Shown in pieces: positions 28,332 through 37,500 of a stretch of 64,000 bases of DNA. The notes below the pieces were generated by a model. The model saw only the letters and a list, made by a program, of their open reading frames with translations. It ran no database searches and was not told the DNA's origin. Positions within the stretch are counted from its first letter, which is position 1, and the number at the start of each line of letters is the position of its first letter. This stretch comes from Polycladospora coralii. Its GTDB lineage: Bacteria > Bacillota > Bacilli > Thermoactinomycetales > Thermoactinomycetaceae. Made by a program: the position numbers and the translations under genes. The stretch lies in contig NZ_JACXAG020000003.1 of assembly GCF_014773435.2 (NCBI RefSeq), positions 186,001 to 250,000 of the forward strand, read 5' to 3'.

Positions 28332-29033
28332 ATGAGTTATCCTGAACAAAATCATCGTTCGCAGGACGATCAAAAAAAATTGACTACAGATGAATCAAAC
28401 GAGAGAACTGAAGTAAACCAAGAGGAAAATCCGATTCAAGTAGGCGAGTTAAAGTGGAGCAAACAAGATGAGTCGGTTGATCAAGACACTGCTACACAAC
28501 TAGATATCATACGTAACAAACAAGAAGAGAAAAGTGAAGCAAGTGAAGCAGAACCAAATGAACCAAGTGAAGCAGATGGAACAGGCAAGGAACCTACTTT
28601 AAATCTTGAAGAAAGTGATCCTCACATTGATTTTAAAAGTTATTCACTTGATTCTGATAAGCAAGATGAAGCAAGAGAAGTAGCACTTATGCATAACATT
28701 TCTGAAGACGAAAAACAGATGACACATGAACCGGAATCTACATCTGAATTTACATCTGAATCTACATCTGAATCTACATCTGAATCTACATCTGAATCTA
28801 CATCTGAATCTACATCCGAATCCGAGTCATCATCTGAATCAACCACTAATCAGAGCACTGTGAGTAAGAAGATCTTAAAATGGACCATAAAAATATTATG
28901 GCTTCCTGTATTATTGATCTTTGTATTGATTGTGGGGTTAATTATCGGACACACATTTATTCAAGGTGAGCCAGTACAAGATGTTTTTGATCCCAGTATG
29001 TGGGAGAAGTTTTTCAATCTGATTTACGGATGA
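28332..29033 (+). CDS. EpuA-domain membrane protein with acidic Ser/Glu-rich N-terminus
   Basis: This 233-residue protein starts at ATG 28332 after AGAGG. The first about 185 residues are acidic and disordered (Ser, Glu, Asp, Thr), including seven TSES-type tandem units. One membrane helix follows (about residues 195-213), then the EpuA-family tail QGEPVQDVFDPSMWEKFFNLIYG. EpuA (often misnamed as RNA polymerase beta subunit) occurs near fabZ in Bacillales, as here. The acidic domain should face the cytoplasm if the tail is outside. Function unknown. Confidence 0.8.
   Translation: MSYPEQNHRSQDDQKKLTTDESNERTEVNQEENPIQVGELKWSKQDESVDQDTATQLDIIRNKQEEKSEASEAEPNEPSEADGTGKEPTLNLEESDPHIDFKSYSLDSDKQDEAREVALMHNISEDEKQMTHEPESTSEFTSESTSESTSESTSESTSESTSESESSSESTTNQSTVSKKILKWTIKILWLPVLLIFVLIVGLIIGHTFIQGEPVQDVFDPSMWEKFFNLIYG
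28737..28820 (+). repeat. Seven 12-bp tandem repeats in EpuA-type gene
   Basis: Seven in-frame copies of TCTACATCTGAA (with one or two substitutions) encode Ser-Thr-Ser-Glu units. The length is a multiple of three, so copy-number changes keep the frame. Confidence 0.9.
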
Positions 29034-29103
29034 CTTGTCGACATCTTAGACATGTTTTTGCATGTTTGATTTAAAGGTGAACTTGTGGAGGAGGAATTCG
29101 AAG

Positions 29104-29628
29104 TTGAATTGGCCCAATCTATTAACATCAGTACGTTTTTTTTTCATTCCAGCTTACCTTGGCGTTTATTTCTCAGCATTACCTGGGCGATTATATTGGG
29201 CTTTCGGGATTATCCTTCTCGCAGGTTTTACAGATATTATAGACGGTTATTTAGCTCGTAGAAACAATCAGATCACGACTTTAGGGATTATGTTAGATCC
29301 TTTAGCTGATAAATTGATGTTAATCGCAGTTTTTTGTTCTTTTCTTATTACAGGAAAAATTGGGATATGGGCAGCGGTAGCTCTTTTTTTTCGGGACATT
29401 GCCATGATCATCGTTGCAGCTTTTTACCATATTAAAGGAAAAAAGACCGTTCCCGCCAATCTCATGGGTAAGCTATCCACACTCATGCTTTATATCGTTT
29501 TCTTTTTACTCATGTTTAATTATAACCATGCAACGTCTTTATTATGGGGTGTCATTTGCTTTTCCTATCTCACCTCCTTTATCTATCTCTTTGAGTTACA
29601 TGCCGCAAATAATAAAATTAATTCTTGA
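29104..29628 (+). CDS. CDP-alcohol phosphatidyltransferase family protein (PgsA-like)
   Basis: This 174-residue membrane enzyme has the CDP-OH-P motif DIIDGYLARR...GIMLDPLADK, with all catalytic aspartates. It should transfer a phosphatidyl group from CDP-diacylglycerol to glycerol 3-phosphate or another alcohol. The start TTG 29104 lies nine bases after GGAGGAGG; the longer upstream frame is rejected. Its location between epuA and malic enzyme, away from the usual pgsA-cinA-recA locus, suggests a second, specialised PgsA-like enzyme. Exact substrate is uncertain. Confidence 0.85.
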   Translation: MNWPNLLTSVRFFFIPAYLGVYFSALPGRLYWAFGIILLAGFTDIIDGYLARRNNQITTLGIMLDPLADKLMLIAVFCSFLITGKIGIWAAVALFFRDIAMIIVAAFYHIKGKKTVPANLMGKLSTLMLYIVFFLLMFNYNHATSLLWGVICFSYLTSFIYLFELHAANNKINS

Positions 29629-29665
29629 AAAGAATCCATATCGATTGATAAGGATTCTTTTTTTT
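29628..29665 (+). terminator. Terminator after PgsA-like gene
   Basis: AAAAGAATCC (29628-29637) pairs with GGATTCTTTT (29652-29661), followed by more T residues. The stem begins at the last base of the stop codon. Confidence 0.9.
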
Positions 29666-29708
29666 GCCTTACAGTCTTGGTAAGATAAGGACGCAGGAGG
29701 TGCAAAAA

Positions 29709-31028
29709 ATGATGGAACGAAACATTGTACGAACTTTAATTGTAGAAACGCCTTCTAAGCCAGGTAATTTAGGCAAAGTGACAACTGCTATCGGGGACTT
29801 GGGAGGAGATATTGGTGAAATTACAACGGCTAAAATTGGACCATTCACTACCGTTCGTAAGATTTCCATACAGTGTGAGAGTACGGACCAGTTAAAACAA
29901 ATGATTGAAGCGGTGAAACAATTAGATAACGGCATTAAAGTATTATCTGTATCAGATGATGTCTTGCTAGCGCATGAAGGCGGTAAAATTCATATGAGCA
30001 GCCGTTTGGATATCCGTTCTCTTGCAGATTTACGACGTGTGTATACACCAGGAGTAGCTGATGTATGTCGTGTAATTCAAGAACAGCCGGATAAAGCTAG
30101 GCTATATACGAGTAAAGGAAATACAGTAGCCATTGTGACTGATGGAACGGCTGTCTTAGGATTAGGCAATATTGGTGCAATAGCAGGCATGCCAGTAATG
30201 GAAGGGAAAGCTGCCTTATTTGATCGCTTTGTAGGGATCAGTGGAATTCCTATATTATTGAATACGAGTGATCCAGATGAAGTTGTGGAGACGATCAAAC
30301 GTATTTCGCTAAGTTTTGGTGGTATATTACTAGAGGATATCGGTTCTCCACATTGCTTTGAAATTGAAGAACGTTTAAAAGCAGAGCTTCCTATCCCGGT
30401 TATGCACGACGATCAACACGGGACGGCTGTCGTTACCCTAGCGGCGGTGATATCAGCTTGCCGTGCGGCTGAAGTCGAATTAGAACAAGCTGTAGTTGGA
30501 CAAGTTGGGCTAGGGGCAGCAGGTATTGCGATTTGTCGTCGCTTTATGGCTTATGGCGTGAAAGAAGTTTGTGGTGTTGATCGTGAACCTACAGCTTTAG
30601 ATCGATTAGTTCAATATGGTGGAACAGCGCTAAATTCACTGGAAGATTTGATGCAGAAATGTGATATTATCGTGGCTACGACAGGAGTGGCGGGATTAAT
30701 TCGTCCTGAATGGGTACGGAAAGGTCAAGTGATTTTAGCGTTATCCAATCCCAATCCGGAAATCGAGCCAGAAAAAGCATTGGCAGCAGGGGCTGCTTTT
30801 GCTGCTGATGGGCGCTCTGTGAACAATGTACTCGGCTTTCCAGGAATTTTTAAAGCTGCTCTAAATGTAGGGGCAAAAGAGATAACTGCGGATATGTTAA
30901 CGGCTGCCTCCAAAGCAATTGCTCGCTGTACCCCCCTTGGCGAGCTAGCACCACATCCACTTGATCCCAAGGTGCATATAGAGGTTATTGAAGCGGTAGA
31001 GCGCGTAGCGCTCATGGATAGAAAGTAA
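29709..31028 (+). CDS. NAD-dependent malic enzyme with N-terminal ACT domain
   Basis: This 439-residue enzyme oxidatively decarboxylates malate to pyruvate. An ACT-like regulatory domain occupies residues about 4-80 (VRTLIVETPSKPGNLGKVTTAIG). The malic domain follows with VYTPGVADVC, YTSKGNTVAIVTDGTAVLGLGNIG and the metal-binding HDDQHGTAVV. The NAD-binding domain has GLGAAG. The start is ATG 29709, six bases after GGAGGTG. The ACT domain suggests allosteric control by a small ligand, possibly an amino acid; the ligand is unknown. Confidence 0.94.
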   Translation: MMERNIVRTLIVETPSKPGNLGKVTTAIGDLGGDIGEITTAKIGPFTTVRKISIQCESTDQLKQMIEAVKQLDNGIKVLSVSDDVLLAHEGGKIHMSSRLDIRSLADLRRVYTPGVADVCRVIQEQPDKARLYTSKGNTVAIVTDGTAVLGLGNIGAIAGMPVMEGKAALFDRFVGISGIPILLNTSDPDEVVETIKRISLSFGGILLEDIGSPHCFEIEERLKAELPIPVMHDDQHGTAVVTLAAVISACRAAEVELEQAVVGQVGLGAAGIAICRRFMAYGVKEVCGVDREPTALDRLVQYGGTALNSLEDLMQKCDIIVATTGVAGLIRPEWVRKGQVILALSNPNPEIEPEKALAAGAAFAADGRSVNNVLGFPGIFKAALNVGAKEITADMLTAASKAIARCTPLGELAPHPLDPKVHIEVIEAVERVALMDRK

Positions 31029-31146
31029 AAACAGGCTCATGTATAATCAATCGTAGAAGTAGTTCTATGATTGAATGACACATGGTTTCCATTGAAGTCC
31101 AAGCTATACCATTTTTTCTGGTACATAAAAGAAAAGAGGTTATAAG

Positions 31147-31578
31147 ATGGAACTGGATATTCAACAAATTCAAAAAGTGATTCCACATCGGTACCCCTTT
31201 TTGCTTATTGATCGGATTTTGGAGTTAGATCCAGGTAAAAAAGTAATCGGTATTAAAAATGTCACCTATAATGAACCGTTTTTTGTAGGACATTTTCCAG
31301 ATTACCCTGTGATGCCAGGCGTATTGATTGTTGAGGCATTGGCACAAGCTGGGGCCGTGGCAATGTTAGGCTTAAAAGAGAATGAAGGAAAAACTGGTTT
31401 TCTAACGGGATTAGATAAGTTTCGCTTTCGCGACCAAGTAAAACCTGGTGATACCCTTTTTTTAGAGGTTGAGATGGTTAAAGTGAAAGGGAGCATAGGG
31501 AAAGGTAAGGCCGTAGCTAGAGTAGAGAATCGAATTGTTGCTGATGGAGAAGTGATGTTTACCATCATAGCGGTTTAA
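31147..31578 (+). CDS. fabZ: 3-hydroxyacyl-ACP dehydratase FabZ
   Basis: This is a 143-residue hot-dog-fold enzyme of fatty acid elongation in the cytoplasm. The active-site histidine is in [15 protein letters not shown] and the glutamate in [25 protein letters not shown] begins the protein. It removes water from beta-hydroxyacyl-ACP. The start is ATG after GAGGTTATAAG. Its position after epuA matches B. subtilis ywpB/fabZ. Nothing is unusual. Confidence 0.97.
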   Translation: MELDIQQIQKVIPHRYPFLLIDRILELDPGKKVIGIKNVTYNEPFFVGHFPDYPVMPGVLIVEALAQAGAVAMLGLKENEGKTGFLTGLDKFRFRDQVKPGDTLFLEVEMVKVKGSIGKGKAVARVENRIVADGEVMFTIIAV

Positions 31579-31580
31579 AA

Positions 31581-31614
31581 AATAATCCTACCACTAAAAG
31601 GTGGTAGGATTATT
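31581..31614. terminator. Convergent terminator fabZ / micro-membrane gene
   Basis: AATAATCCTACCAC (31581-31594) pairs with 31601-31614 around a 6-nt loop. The T-run is better on the reverse strand, but the position serves both convergent genes. Confidence 0.88.
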
Positions 31615-31619
31615 AGATT

Positions 31620-31742
31620 TTAGATCATCATGCGAATGCACCAATAAAGGATACCCCAAAAAGGAAGACTTAAAATAAAGCCATTGACAAATCCGAGGGC
31701 AAAGTCTACTAAATCATTAGTTGCTTTATTTTCATGCATCAT
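31620..31742 (-). CDS. Micro-membrane protein A flanking polysaccharide locus
   Basis: This 40-residue protein starts at ATG 31742, eight bases after AGGAG on the reverse strand. It has a short polar N-terminus (MMHENKATND) and one hydrophobic segment FALGFVNGFILSLPFWGILYWC, ending in IRMMI. It shares the pattern FxxGxxN...SxPxW...CxR with the 36-residue protein at 43335-43445. The good ribosome site, its own terminator and the relative at the other end of the locus support it as real. Function unknown. Confidence 0.6.
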   Translation of the reverse strand: MMHENKATNDLVDFALGFVNGFILSLPFWGILYWCIRMMI

Positions 31743-31869
31743 GTAAATTGCTCCTATATAGTAGATCGCATTTAAAGTATTTGAATAGAGGAAAAGAATT
31801 ATACCCACTTCTTATCCGATAGCATGCCACATTTTCATGTTAAAGCAGAAGTTGAAAAGGGGGATTAGA

Positions 31870-33066
31870 TTGAGTCATCGTATTTTAGTAATTTCGCATA
31901 TGTATCCTAATCGTGTGAATCCACAATCAGGAATATTTGTACACAATCAAATAAAAGCTTTAGGACGTGCAGGAGTAGAAGTACGTGTTGTTTCTCCAAC
32001 ACCTTTTTTTCCTTTTTATCCTAAGTGGTCTCAATATCCCAAGAAGGTTACATCAGAAATAGTAAATGGTATTCATACTTATTATATGCCCACTTTCTTA
32101 CTTCCAGGTGGATTGCTTTTTTCTATGCACGGCGAGCAATATCAACGAAATTTAAGGAAGATGATTGAAAAGATTAGAAAAGAATTTGTATTTGATCTGA
32201 TTCATTGCCACACGATATTTCCTGATGGTTATGCTGGAGCTCTTCTTAAAAAGCAATTTCAAGTACCTGTAATCTCAACGATTCATGGATCTGATATTAT
32301 GCTTTATCCAAATAGAAGTAAACGCGTTTATCGCAAGACGATTGAAGCGCTGAATCAAAATGACCAAGTGATTACAGTGAGTCGACGCTTAGAAGAAGAA
32401 GCCTTAAAATTAGCCCCAGATGCAAATGTTAAAACCATTTATAATGGCTTCGATGATATGCATTTTAAACCAGTTGAAACGGCAACTGCTCGGGAAAATG
32501 TAGGGTATCCAGGTAAAGATAAAAGGATTGTGTATGTAGGAAACTTACTACCTGTAAAAGGCGTAGAATACTTACTTCAGGCTTTTCAAACACTAGAACC
32601 GAGGAAAAATGGTTACCATCTATACCTTGTAGGAGAAGGTCCTTTACGCTCTAAACTGATGGATCAGGTTAAAGCGCTTGATATTGAGGCGAATACTACC
32701 TTTGTAGGTCGTAAACCCTATCAAGATATTCCCATGTGGATAAATAGTGCTGATATCATGGTTTTGTCTAGTTTAAGTGAAGGGTTACCCTCTATCTTGC
32801 TTGAATCAATGGGATGTGGAAAGCCGATGATTGCGACGAATGTAGGAGGGATTAAAGAAGTACTGCAAGATGGTAAAACGGGTTATCTAGTCGAATCCAA
32901 AAATCCTAATCAGTTAGCAGCCCGTTTACGAGAAGCGCTTCAAAATCGGGAAAATAAATTAAAGCACATGGAAGAAGCTTCTTATGCCCTGTCACATCAA
33001 TTTTCATGGCAACAAAATGCGCAATTGATCATTCAGGCATATAATCGACAAATTAAGAAGAAATAA
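31870..33066 (+). CDS. GT4-family glycosyltransferase
   Basis: This 398-residue, GT-B fold enzyme has an N-terminal acceptor domain (VISHMYPNRVNPQSGIFVHNQ) and a C-terminal nucleotide-sugar domain. Donor-site motifs are LLPVKGVEYLLQAF and SEGLPSILLESMGCGKPMIAT (the E-x7-E motif). The start is TTG 31870 after AAAAGGGGG; the earlier in-frame ATG at 31837 lacks a good site. As the first + strand gene of the locus it probably adds a sugar to a lipid-linked repeat unit at the inner membrane face. The donor is not predictable. Confidence 0.88.
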   Translation: MSHRILVISHMYPNRVNPQSGIFVHNQIKALGRAGVEVRVVSPTPFFPFYPKWSQYPKKVTSEIVNGIHTYYMPTFLLPGGLLFSMHGEQYQRNLRKMIEKIRKEFVFDLIHCHTIFPDGYAGALLKKQFQVPVISTIHGSDIMLYPNRSKRVYRKTIEALNQNDQVITVSRRLEEEALKLAPDANVKTIYNGFDDMHFKPVETATARENVGYPGKDKRIVYVGNLLPVKGVEYLLQAFQTLEPRKNGYHLYLVGEGPLRSKLMDQVKALDIEANTTFVGRKPYQDIPMWINSADIMVLSSLSEGLPSILLESMGCGKPMIATNVGGIKEVLQDGKTGYLVESKNPNQLAARLREALQNRENKLKHMEEASYALSHQFSWQQNAQLIIQAYNRQIKKK

Positions 33067-33130
33067 AGACTTTTTGCGGAAGGGATTCCAAAAAAATTTC
33101 AATTATGTTACATTGAAACATAGGTTTTGT

Positions 33131-33147
33131 AATGTTACTGTAATATT
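33131..33147. promoter_or_regulatory. 17-bp palindrome, copy 1, in polysaccharide locus
   Basis: AATGTTAC-T-GTAATATT is a 17-bp inverted repeat with one mismatch, 66 bp before the wbpB-like start. It matches the copy at 42560-42576 at 16 of 17 bases. It is a likely operator for a shared regulator. Confidence 0.55.
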
Positions 33148-33213
33148 AAGAAATATTGTCTGTTGCAAAATAGGTATAAAAACAGGAAAAGAAATAGATC
33201 GTGAGGGAAGCAC

Positions 33214-34251
33214 ATGGTACGTTATGGTATTGTGGGTTGCGGACATATTGCTAAAAAGCATGTAGATGCCATTCAAGCAGCTGAAGGAGCTACATTAGTA
33301 GCAGTATGTGATACGAATGAAGAAAGATTGAAAGAGTTTACAAGTGATACTGTGATAGGTTATATGGATTTGGCAGACATGCTGGAAGCAGATGTCGATG
33401 TAGTATGTATTTGTACACCTAGTGGACTACATGCCAAGCTTACTATTCAAGTAGCCCAAGCTAAAAAACATGTCGTTGTAGAAAAACCGATGGCGCTAAC
33501 ATTAGAAGATGCAGATGCGATGATTGATGCTTGTGAAGAAAATGGTGTGAAATTGGCGGTGGTTCATCCTAACCGTTTTCGACCTGCCATTCAAGCGCTA
33601 CGAAGTCAGTTAGATCAGAAGGCGTTTGGGAAAATTGGCCATGCCAATGCAACGGTTCGTTGGAATCGAAATCAGGCTTATTATGACCAAGCACCATGGC
33701 GTGGTACGAAAGAAATGGATGGCGGAGTACTGATGAACCAAGCGATTCATAATATGGACTTAATGTTATGGATGATGGGAGATGTAGCAACCGTCTCGTC
33801 TTATGCAGCTACTCGAATCAGAAAGATCGAAGCTGAAGATACTTCTTTATCTATTATTCGATTCAAAAACGGCAGTTTAGGTGTTTTAGAAGCCGCGGTT
33901 ACCATTTATCCTCAGAACTTAGAGGAATCACTAAGTATATTTGGTGAAAAAGGAACGGCGATCGTTGGAGGTAAAACAGCAAACTGGTTGAAGCAATGGG
34001 ACTTTGCAGATATGGGCGAAGAAGAAAAAAAGACCATGGTTAACCGGATCGACGATGACCCTTTCGGTATTCCTGGCCACCAGTGCATTATTCAAGACAT
34101 AACCAATGCGATCCGTGAAGACCGAACACCTATTGTATCAGGGGTAGAAGGCAGAAAAGCACTTAGTTTAGTCATCGCATGTCAATTAGCGGCAGAAACA
34201 GGAACAGAAGTGAAGATGAGTGACCTGGATCGTCCCAATCAATCTAAATAA
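33214..34251 (+). CDS. Gfo/Idh/MocA oxidoreductase, WbpB/WlbA-like
   Basis: This 345-residue NAD(P)-dependent oxidoreductase has the Rossmann motif GIVGCGHIAKKH, the catalytic-site EKPMALTLEDAD and HPNRFRPAI. In a four-gene set with aminotransferase, UDP-sugar dehydrogenase and acetyltransferase it most likely acts as WbpB: oxidation of UDP-N-acetylglucosaminuronic acid at C3, giving a 3-keto intermediate for amination. The start ATG follows GAGGGAAG. It begins a new transcription unit after a 147-bp spacer. The substrate is inferred from the cluster. Confidence 0.85.
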   Translation: MVRYGIVGCGHIAKKHVDAIQAAEGATLVAVCDTNEERLKEFTSDTVIGYMDLADMLEADVDVVCICTPSGLHAKLTIQVAQAKKHVVVEKPMALTLEDADAMIDACEENGVKLAVVHPNRFRPAIQALRSQLDQKAFGKIGHANATVRWNRNQAYYDQAPWRGTKEMDGGVLMNQAIHNMDLMLWMMGDVATVSSYAATRIRKIEAEDTSLSIIRFKNGSLGVLEAAVTIYPQNLEESLSIFGEKGTAIVGGKTANWLKQWDFADMGEEEKKTMVNRIDDDPFGIPGHQCIIQDITNAIREDRTPIVSGVEGRKALSLVIACQLAAETGTEVKMSDLDRPNQSK

Positions 34252-34266
34252 GAGGAGTTACATAAT

Positions 34267-35370
34267 ATGAAAAAAATACCATTGCTTGATCTGAAAGCAC
34301 AATATCAAACCATTCGTGAAGAAGTTCGTCAAGCTGTTGACCAAGTTTTAGATAATGGTGCATATATTATGGGGCCCGAAGTAAAAGCATTTGAGGCTGA
34401 TGTTGCTGCTTATATTGGTGTGAAACATGCCATTGGCGTGGCAAATGGCACGGATGCTTTATTACTCGCATTAGATGCAGCCGGAATTGGTGAGGGTGAT
34501 GAAGTGATTACTACGCCATTTACTTTTTTTGCCACGGCAGAAGTGATCTCACAAGTAGGTGCCACTCCTGTATTTGTTGATATTGATGAAAAAACATATA
34601 ACATTGATGTAGCGCAAATTCGTACTAAAATTAATGAAAAGACCAAAGCGATTATCCCGGTTCATATCTTTGGACAACCTGCTAATATGGATGAAATTAT
34701 GACCTTAGCGAATGAACATCAATTATTTGTGTTGGAAGATGCGGCACAAGCGATGGGATCTGAGTATAATGGACGCAAAATTGGTTCTTTAGGTCATGCT
34801 GCAACATACTCTTTCTTCCCAACGAAAAACTTGGGTGGTTATGGTGATGGTGGTATGATCGTTACCAATGATGATGAATTGGCACAAAAAATTCGTATTC
34901 TTCGTGTTCATGGTAGTAGCCCTAAGTACTATCACAGCATGATTGGCTATAATAGTCGTTTAGATGAATTGCAAGCTACGATGCTTCGTATTAAGCTCCG
35001 TTTCTTAGACCAGTGGAACGATGCAAGACGTGAAAAAGCAGCATTTTATAATGAGGCATTAGCGAATACCCCATTAATTACCCCTTTTGCAGATGATGAT
35101 CGCAAACATATTTATCATCTCTATATTTTACAAGCAGAAAATCGTGATGAGATGATGCATTATTTAAAAGAGAAGGGAATCGCTTCTGGCGTTTACTATC
35201 CCGTTCCGTTACATCAACAAAATGTGTATTTGCCACTCGGATATCAAGAAGGTAGTCTACCTGTTTCAGAGTACATGTCCAAGCGTACTTTTGCGATTCC
35301 GCTATATGCTGAGTTAGATCAAGATGCCATGAATTACATTGTAGAGACGATTCAAGCATTTTATAAGTAA
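34267..35370 (+). CDS. DegT/DnrJ/EryC1 aminotransferase, WbpE/WlbC-like
   Basis: This is a 367-residue PLP-dependent sugar aminotransferase. It opens with IPLLDLKAQYQTIREEV and contains the PLP lysine in YSFFPTKNLGGYGDGG, with EDAAQAMGSEYNG before it. The family transfers an amino group from glutamate to a keto-sugar nucleotide. Next to the WbpB-like oxidoreductase it should form the C3-amino group of a 2,3-diamino-uronic acid. It lies 15 bp after that gene and 26 bp before the dehydrogenase. Substrate assignment is inference. Confidence 0.88.
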   Translation: MKKIPLLDLKAQYQTIREEVRQAVDQVLDNGAYIMGPEVKAFEADVAAYIGVKHAIGVANGTDALLLALDAAGIGEGDEVITTPFTFFATAEVISQVGATPVFVDIDEKTYNIDVAQIRTKINEKTKAIIPVHIFGQPANMDEIMTLANEHQLFVLEDAAQAMGSEYNGRKIGSLGHAATYSFFPTKNLGGYGDGGMIVTNDDELAQKIRILRVHGSSPKYYHSMIGYNSRLDELQATMLRIKLRFLDQWNDARREKAAFYNEALANTPLITPFADDDRKHIYHLYILQAENRDEMMHYLKEKGIASGVYYPVPLHQQNVYLPLGYQEGSLPVSEYMSKRTFAIPLYAELDQDAMNYIVETIQAFYK

Positions 35371-35396
35371 ATATCAGGAAAAGGATGGAGAGACCT

Positions 35397-36713
35397 ATGA
35401 ACGAAAAGACAGTACTCCAACAGAAAATTGAGGATAAAACAGCCGTAATCGGGGTGGTCGGTCTAGGATATGTGGGCTTACCATTAGCAGTAGAAAAAGC
35501 CAAAGCAGGGTATCATGTAATCGGCTTTGATGTATTAGCCCATCGTGTGGATATGGTAAACGAGGGTGTGAATTACATCGGTGACGTCGTCGATAGCGAT
35601 TTAAAACAAATGATTCAAACCGGACAGATGCGAGCTACGACCGATTACTCCCTGATTTCAGAAGTGGATGCCGTCGCTATTTGCGTGCCCACTCCGCTAG
35701 ATCTTTACCAACAACCGGATACGACCTATGTGGAAGCTTCCGGTAGTGAAATCGCCAAATATCTTCATCCAGATATGTTAATCGTTTTAGAAAGTACGAC
35801 TTACCCTGGAACGACTGAAGAAGTACTACAGCCAATCTTAGAAGCATCAGGATTGAAAGTGGGTCAAGATTTTTATCTGGCCTATTCTCCAGAGCGTGTA
35901 GATCCAGGGAATAAAGAATTTAACACGAAGAACACCCCCAAGGTGGTAGGTGGTGTTACTGAGATTTGTACAAAAGTGGCTGCGTCCATGTATCGATCTG
36001 TGCTAGAAGGTGAAGTTCACGAAGTTTCTAGCCCTCAAATAGCTGAGATGGAAAAAATCCTTGAAAACACATTCCGAAATATTAACATTGGTTTAGCTAA
36101 CGAAATGGCGATTTTGTGTAATAAAATGGGGATTGATATCTGGGAAGTGATTGATGCTGCCAAGACAAAACCATATGGCTTTATGGCTTTCTATCCCGGA
36201 CCAGGCCTAGGTGGTCACTGTATTCCAATCGATCCTTTTTATTTAACATGGAAAGCACGTGAATACAACTATCATACGCGTTTAATCGAAGTTGCTGGAG
36301 AGATCAATAATGAAATGCCATCCTTTGTAGTAGATCGCGCCATGAAGATTTTGAACCGTTATGGAACTGCACTCAAAGGAGCAAAAGTAGCTGTACTTGG
36401 CGTTGCTTACAAAAAAGATATTGAGGACATGCGCGAATCACCTGTATTAGAAATTGTCAGCTTACTAGATCAGTATGGTGCTACCATCATACCGGTTGAT
36501 CCACACGTGCAATCATTTAAAGCAGGCGATAAAGAATATGAAACCGTTGACCTATCTACTGAAGTATTAGAAACATCGGATCTTGTTTTGCTTACTACTG
36601 ATCACAGTGCTTTTGATTACCAGTTGATTGCAGATCATGCGAAAGCCATATTTGATACACGCAATGCCTTTAAGGGGATTACTCCGATCAAGGCAGATTA
36701 TGAAAAACTTTAA
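35397..36713 (+). CDS. UDP-N-acetyl-hexosamine 6-dehydrogenase, WbpA-like
   Basis: This 438-residue nucleotide-sugar dehydrogenase has the NAD motif VVGLGYVGLPLAVEKAKAG. The catalytic Cys segment GPGLGGHCIPIDPFYLTWKA and the C-terminal KKDIEDMRESP are also present. It oxidises C6 of a UDP-HexNAc to the uronic acid using two NAD+. The start is ATG 35397, six bases after GGAG; the ATG at 35385 abuts its site. In this cluster UDP-GlcNAc is the probable substrate, giving the first step of the WbpA-B-E-D pathway. Confidence 0.88.
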   Translation: MNEKTVLQQKIEDKTAVIGVVGLGYVGLPLAVEKAKAGYHVIGFDVLAHRVDMVNEGVNYIGDVVDSDLKQMIQTGQMRATTDYSLISEVDAVAICVPTPLDLYQQPDTTYVEASGSEIAKYLHPDMLIVLESTTYPGTTEEVLQPILEASGLKVGQDFYLAYSPERVDPGNKEFNTKNTPKVVGGVTEICTKVAASMYRSVLEGEVHEVSSPQIAEMEKILENTFRNINIGLANEMAILCNKMGIDIWEVIDAAKTKPYGFMAFYPGPGLGGHCIPIDPFYLTWKAREYNYHTRLIEVAGEINNEMPSFVVDRAMKILNRYGTALKGAKVAVLGVAYKKDIEDMRESPVLEIVSLLDQYGATIIPVDPHVQSFKAGDKEYETVDLSTEVLETSDLVLLTTDHSAFDYQLIADHAKAIFDTRNAFKGITPIKADYEKL

Positions 36714-36726
36714 AGGTGGGGTAAGC

Positions 36727-37473
36727 ATGCATAACGTAGTCCATCAAACAGCAATAGTAGGAGAAAATGTGAAGGTTGGCTATTTCTCTGTGATTGAAGA
36801 AGGTGTCAAAATTGGAAGCGATGTTACCATTGGTAACAATGTTACGATTCATGCAGGGGTAACCATTGGTGATGGTGTATATATTTGTGATAACTCAGTC
36901 ATTGGGAGATGGCCGCGGCCAGCAAAAGCTTCCACGGTGAAAGTAGACGCAAACCTGGAACCGTTAGTTATCGGCGCAGGAACGACAATTGGTGCAGGTG
37001 TTGTACTATACCGCGGGAGTAGATTTGGACAAGAGGTTATGATTGGGGATCAGGCTTCTGTTCGTGAAAAGTGTCACATTGGAGATCAAGTTGTGATTGG
37101 TCGTGGTGTAGCTGTGGAAAATGAAGTTAAAATTGGTTCGTACACTAAAATTCAAACCAATGCTTACATTACCTCTTATACCACATTAGAAGAGCGTGTA
37201 TTTATTGCGCCAACGGTAACCACTACAAATGATAATTTCATGGGACGCACAAAAGAGCGCTTCAAATTTGTAAAAGGACCCCTTGTGAAAAAAGGCGCAC
37301 GTATTGGCGGTGGATCGATTCTTTTGCCTGGTATCACCGTTGCCGAAGAGACGTTTGTAGCAGCAGGATGCTTAGTAAATAAAGATACAGAACCAGCTAA
37401 GCTATATGTAGGTGTCCCTGCACGCACATTACGTGATGTACCTGAGCGAGAGAAACTAGAGAATCAAGAATAA
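36727..37473 (+). CDS. Left-handed beta-helix N-acetyltransferase, WbpD/WlbB-like
   Basis: This 248-residue hexapeptide-repeat protein has many V/IxIGxxx repeats (VKIGSDVTIGNNVTIHAGVT) forming a left-handed beta-helix. The C-terminal segment is GVPARTLRDVP. It probably acetylates the new 3-amino group using acetyl-CoA, producing UDP-2,3-diacetamido-2,3-dideoxy-glucuronate. Start ATG 36727 follows AAAGGTGGGG. An insertion at about residues 60-80 (GRWPRPAKASTVKV) distinguishes it from the simplest members. It is the last of the four wbp-like genes. Confidence 0.86.
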   Translation: MHNVVHQTAIVGENVKVGYFSVIEEGVKIGSDVTIGNNVTIHAGVTIGDGVYICDNSVIGRWPRPAKASTVKVDANLEPLVIGAGTTIGAGVVLYRGSRFGQEVMIGDQASVREKCHIGDQVVIGRGVAVENEVKIGSYTKIQTNAYITSYTTLEERVFIAPTVTTTNDNFMGRTKERFKFVKGPLVKKGARIGGGSILLPGITVAEETFVAAGCLVNKDTEPAKLYVGVPARTLRDVPEREKLENQE

Positions 37474-37500
37474 CACCTAAGATAGAAGGTGTAATAGTAG

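Noticed and set aside
28640-28846. Reverse frame of Asp/Ser repeats and CRISPR-like periodicity
   Set aside because: The periodic sequence is the coding TSES repeat of the EpuA-type gene; units are 12 bp with no spacers.
33074-33265. 63-codon frame in the leader of the wbpB-like gene
   Set aside because: No ribosome site, overlaps the palindrome and the real start in another frame.
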